Below, one piece after another: positions 61,196-64,000 of a stretch of DNA of 64,000 nt; position 1 is the stretch's first letter, and each line of letters starts with the position of its first letter. The notes under the pieces are model-generated. The model saw only the letters and a list, made by a program, of their open reading frames with translations. It was not told the DNA's origin and did not search any database. The translations under genes and the position numbers were made by a program. Location of the stretch: the NCBI GenBank assembly GCA_963785585.1, contig CAWAVW010000004.1:2542001-2606000 (forward strand), read 5' to 3'. The stretch is from Palsa-295 sp963785585 (GTDB taxonomy: Bacteria > Acidobacteriota > Terriglobia > Acidiferrales > UBA7541).

Positions 61196-61507
61196 ATGGC
61201 TGACGAGCATAACGCGGCAAGCACTGGAGCGGCGACGGTGCGGACGGTAAAGTGCATCAAGCTGGGTCGAGAGCTGCCGGGGCTGGACCGAGCGCCGTGG
61301 AAAGGCCCGATTGGGCAGCGCGTTTACGAAAACGTTTCGAAAGAGGCCTGGAAAGGCTGGGTCGAGCATTCGAAGATGCTGATGAACGAATTCCGGCTGA
61401 ATCCGCTCGATCCAAAATCGCAGCAAATCATGGAAGAACAGATGGAATCGTATTTCTTTGGCGACGGAGCCAAGGCGCCGGAAGGGTACGTTCCTCCGAA
61501 GCACTAA
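61196..61507 (+). CDS. yggX: YggX-family iron-trafficking/oxidative-damage protection protein
   Basis: 103-residue cytosolic protein. The family core TVKCIKLGRELPGLDRAPW contains the single conserved Cys, and GQRVYENVSKEAWKGWVEH follows; the ~15-residue N-terminal extension is unusual relative to the common ~90-residue form. YggX helps protect iron-sulfur proteins from oxidants and may move Fe(II). Its neighbour is aconitase, an Fe-S enzyme easily damaged by superoxide. RBS: CGGAGGG before the ATG. Confidence 0.93.
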   Translation: MADEHNAASTGAATVRTVKCIKLGRELPGLDRAPWKGPIGQRVYENVSKEAWKGWVEHSKMLMNEFRLNPLDPKSQQIMEEQMESYFFGDGAKAPEGYVPPKH

Positions 61508-61585
61508 CCTCGACTGCCGCCAGGAATTCGCTGATCGCCGTGCGCTACACTCGTGGCACGATTTTATAGGAGCACCCATCCTCGC

Positions 61586-64000
61586 ATGAACGCCTCATCC
61601 AAGAATTCGCACGGAAACTCCTTCCAAACGAAAAGCACCATTCGCGCGGGAAAAGACGACGTTCAAATCTACAGCCTGAAGGCCCTCGAAAAGGCGGGCC
61701 ACGCGAACGTCGCACGGCTTCCTTTCTCGCTGAAGGTGCTGCTGGAGAATTTGCTCCGGCACGAAGATGAGCATTTCGTTTTCGCGGACGATATACGCGC
61801 CCTGGCGGGATGGGATCCCACGAGCGCGGCGGGAGCGACGGAGAAAGAGATTTCGTTCATGCCGGCGAGAGTTCTGCTGCAGGATTTTACGGGCGTGCCG
61901 GCGGTGGTGGACCTGGCGGCGATGCGCGACGCGATGAAGCGATTGGGCGGCGACGCCAGGAAGATCAATCCGCTGCTGCCAGCGGAACTGGTGATCGACC
62001 ACTCGGTGCAGGTGGATAAATTCGGGACGGCGAACGCATTTTCGTTCAATGCAGATCTGGAAATGCAGCGGAACATCGAGCGCTATGCGTTTCTGCGTTG
62101 GGGGCAGAAAGGCTTTCAGAATTTTAAGGTGGTGCCGCCGGATACAGGAATTTGCCATCAGGTGAACCTGGAATATCTGGCGCGCGTGGTTTTCCGCGAG
62201 AAAAAAGAGGGAGCCTGGGTGGCGTTTCCGGATTCTCTCGTGGGAACGGATTCGCACACGACAATGGTGAACGGGCTTGGCGTGTTTGGCTGGGGCGTTG
62301 GCGGGATCGAAGCAGAAGCGGCGATGCTCGGGCAGCCACTGTCGATGTTGATACCGGCGGTGGTTGGATTCAAGTTATACGGGCGGTTGCCGGAAGGCGC
62401 GACGGCGACGGACTTGGTTCTGACCGTAACGCATATGCTCCGTAAAAAGGGCGTCGTGGGAAAATTCGTGGAATTTTACGGCACCGGGCTTTCGAGTTTG
62501 ACGCTTCCGGACCGGGCGACGATAGCGAACATGGCGCCGGAATACGGCGCGACGATGGGATTTTTCCCTGTGGATGCGGAAACGCTGGACTACCTGCGGT
62601 TCACCGCGCGCGGCACAGAGCAAGTCGAGCTGGTGGAGGCGTATACGAAGGAACAAGGGTTGTTCCGTACGGATGCGACTCCGGATCCGGTTTTCTCGGA
62701 CAAATTGGAATTAGATCTCGCGACGGTTGTGCCGACGATGGCGGGACCGAAGCGTCCGCAAGACAGCGTACCGCTGACGCAGGCGAAGGCTTCGTTCGAG
62801 AAGACGCTCACTTCGCCGGTGAAGCATGTCAGCGTTCAAGAAAACGGCGACAAGTTCGACCTCGCGGATGGGTCGGTGGTAATCGCGGCGATTACCAGCT
62901 GCACGAACACGTCGAATCCGTCGCTGATGCTGGGCGCGGGATTATTGGCAAAAAAGGCGGTCGAGCGCGGACTGAAAACCAAGCCGTGGGTGAAGACAAG
63001 CTTTGCGCCCGGATCGAAAGTGGTGACGGATTACATTGAGAAGGCTGGACTCTGGCCTGCGTTGAATGCGCTGAAGTTTAATCTGGTCGGTTATGGCTGC
63101 ACGACGTGCATCGGAAACAGCGGACCGCTTCCGGAAGCGATCGGCAAGGCGGTGAAAGACAACAAACTGGTGGCCGTCTCGGTGTTGAGCGGCAATCGCA
63201 ATTTCGAGGGTCGAATCAATCCGCTGTGCCACGCAAATTATCTGGCGTCGCCGCCGTTAGTGGTGGCATACGCGCTGGCAGGACGAATGGATATCGACAT
63301 CGTGAACGAGTCGCTGGGCGACGATCCATCCGGCAAACCTGTGTATCTTCGCGATATCTGGCCGACTCCCACGGAAGTGGAATCGACGATGCGGAGTTCG
63401 GTGACGAGCGAAATGTTCCGGCATCAATATTCGGACGTGTTCGCGGGCGACGAGCACTGGAAGGCACTTCCGATTCCGGAAGGCGATCTGTACGCGTGGG
63501 ACGACAAGTCCACGTACATCAAGAATCCGCCGTATTTTGACAATTTGCAGGTTACGCCGGCGCCTTTGGGCGATTTGCACGGGATGCGTGTACTCGCGGT
63601 GTTGGGCGATAGCATCACCACGGACCATATCTCGCCGGCAGGATCGATTGGAGCGGACACGCCCGCGGGCAAATATTTGATCGCCCACAGAGTACAGCCC
63701 AAGGATTTCAATTCGTACGGAGCGCGGCGTGGAAATCATGAAGTGATGATGCGCGGCACGTTCGCGAATATCCGGCTGAAGAACCAACTGGCGCCGGGCA
63801 CCGAAGGCGGATGGACGATTCATCAACCGAGCGGCGAGAAGATGTCGATTTACGACGCGGCGATGAAGTATCGGGACGAAAAAGTACCTCTGATCATTCT
63901 GGCGGGCAAGGAATACGGATCGGGTTCGTCGCGCGACTGGGCGGCGAAGGGCACCATCCTGCTGGGAGTGCGAGCGGTGCTGGCGGAGAGCTTCGAGAGA
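61586..64000 (+). CDS. acnA: Aconitate hydratase (AcnA type), truncated by the window end
   Basis: 805 codons of an open frame starting at ATG 61586 run to the end of the window; full-length AcnA has about 900, so the C-terminal ~90 residues lie outside. The [4Fe-4S] ligands are Cys ~439 in ITSCTNTSNPS, and ~505 and ~508 in YGCTTCIGNSGP. The swivel domain begins with GDSITTDHISPAG and the closing section has GKEYGSGSSRDWAAKG. The enzyme interconverts citrate and isocitrate. Weak AGGAGC lies 18 nt upstream of the start. The reading frame is open throughout. Confidence 0.96.
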   Translation, partial: MNASSKNSHGNSFQTKSTIRAGKDDVQIYSLKALEKAGHANVARLPFSLKVLLENLLRHEDEHFVFADDIRALAGWDPTSAAGATEKEISFMPARVLLQDFTGVPAVVDLAAMRDAMKRLGGDARKINPLLPAELVIDHSVQVDKFGTANAFSFNADLEMQRNIERYAFLRWGQKGFQNFKVVPPDTGICHQVNLEYLARVVFREKKEGAWVAFPDSLVGTDSHTTMVNGLGVFGWGVGGIEAEAAMLGQPLSMLIPAVVGFKLYGRLPEGATATDLVLTVTHMLRKKGVVGKFVEFYGTGLSSLTLPDRATIANMAPEYGATMGFFPVDAETLDYLRFTARGTEQVELVEAYTKEQGLFRTDATPDPVFSDKLELDLATVVPTMAGPKRPQDSVPLTQAKASFEKTLTSPVKHVSVQENGDKFDLADGSVVIAAITSCTNTSNPSLMLGAGLLAKKAVERGLKTKPWVKTSFAPGSKVVTDYIEKAGLWPALNALKFNLVGYGCTTCIGNSGPLPEAIGKAVKDNKLVAVSVLSGNRNFEGRINPLCHANYLASPPLVVAYALAGRMDIDIVNESLGDDPSGKPVYLRDIWPTPTEVESTMRSSVTSEMFRHQYSDVFAGDEHWKALPIPEGDLYAWDDKSTYIKNPPYFDNLQVTPAPLGDLHGMRVLAVLGDSITTDHISPAGSIGADTPAGKYLIAHRVQPKDFNSYGARRGNHEVMMRGTFANIRLKNQLAPGTEGGWTIHQPSGEKMSIYDAAMKYRDEKVPLIILAGKEYGSGSSRDWAAKGTILLGVRAVLAESFER

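Overview
The window is a contiguous piece of a chromosome that looks acidobacterial. The reasons are the gene families present together: two very long Oar-type TonB-dependent receptors with an N-terminal carboxypeptidase-regulatory domain, an ABC permease of the orphan MacB/FtsX-like type with no ATPase beside it (the 'ADOP' type), a Ser/Thr kinase fused to a PD40/TolB-like propeller, a giant NHL/kelch/choice-of-anchor-D surface protein, and a PEP-CTERM protein. The assignment is inferred from gene content; no rRNA or ribosomal gene is present. Coding density is high and the DNA is moderately GC-rich.

Layout. 0-7 kb: a 2007-residue surface protein and a small PEP-CTERM protein, both on the minus strand. 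7-13 kb: a periplasmic molybdenum aldehyde oxidoreductase of PaoABC type (minus), divergent from its XdhC/PaoD-like maturation factor and a MocA-like cytidylyltransferase (plus). 13-22 kb: bacilliredoxin, cold-shock protein, TonB-domain protein, DUF1801-like protein, kinase, LolA-like exported protein and PilZ protein. 22-36 kb: a glycan-use region with GH3, sugar MFS, GH39, LacI regulator, Oar-like receptor, GH144-like glycoamylase and a PEP-mutase-superfamily enzyme. 36-42 kb: DUF318 permease, SIMPL protein, S1/P1 nuclease, a truncated Tat-signal ORF and the orphan ABC permease. 42-47 kb: a compact four-gene operon encoding a succinyl-CoA-synthetase-like pair (beta subunit fused to an 8-Cys ferredoxin domain), a citryl-CoA-lyase/citrate-synthase-like protein and a carboxylate-type MFS transporter. 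47-56 kb: a second glycan-type locus with an Oar-like receptor, a LacI regulator and two tandem paralogous proteins that join a TIM-barrel-like glycosidase-type domain to a formylglycine-generating-enzyme-like domain. 56-64 kb: alpha/beta hydrolase, tRNA-Arg(UCU), glucokinase, glucose-6-phosphate dehydrogenase, TMEM175-like channel, YggX and aconitase (cut by the window end).

The strongest new signal is regulatory. Three promoters, for GH39 (26185), receptor 1 (32773) and receptor 2 (50535), share one geometry: TTGACA, a 17-18 nt spacer, a -10 box, exactly 15 nt, then a 12-bp LacI-type half-palindrome. The site sequence is of one kind around the first LacI gene and another around the second, so each locus appears to be a small self-contained regulon. 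A fourth site of the second kind lies inside the promoter of the paralog-paralog-lacI operon.

The most unusual biochemistry is the 42-47 kb operon, which could import a carboxylate, activate it to its CoA ester with ATP and cleave that ester, with an unexplained iron-sulfur module on the ligase. The tandem glycosidase/FGE-like fusions, which lack the copper-binding cysteine pair of true formylglycine-generating enzymes, are the second candidate for undescribed biology.
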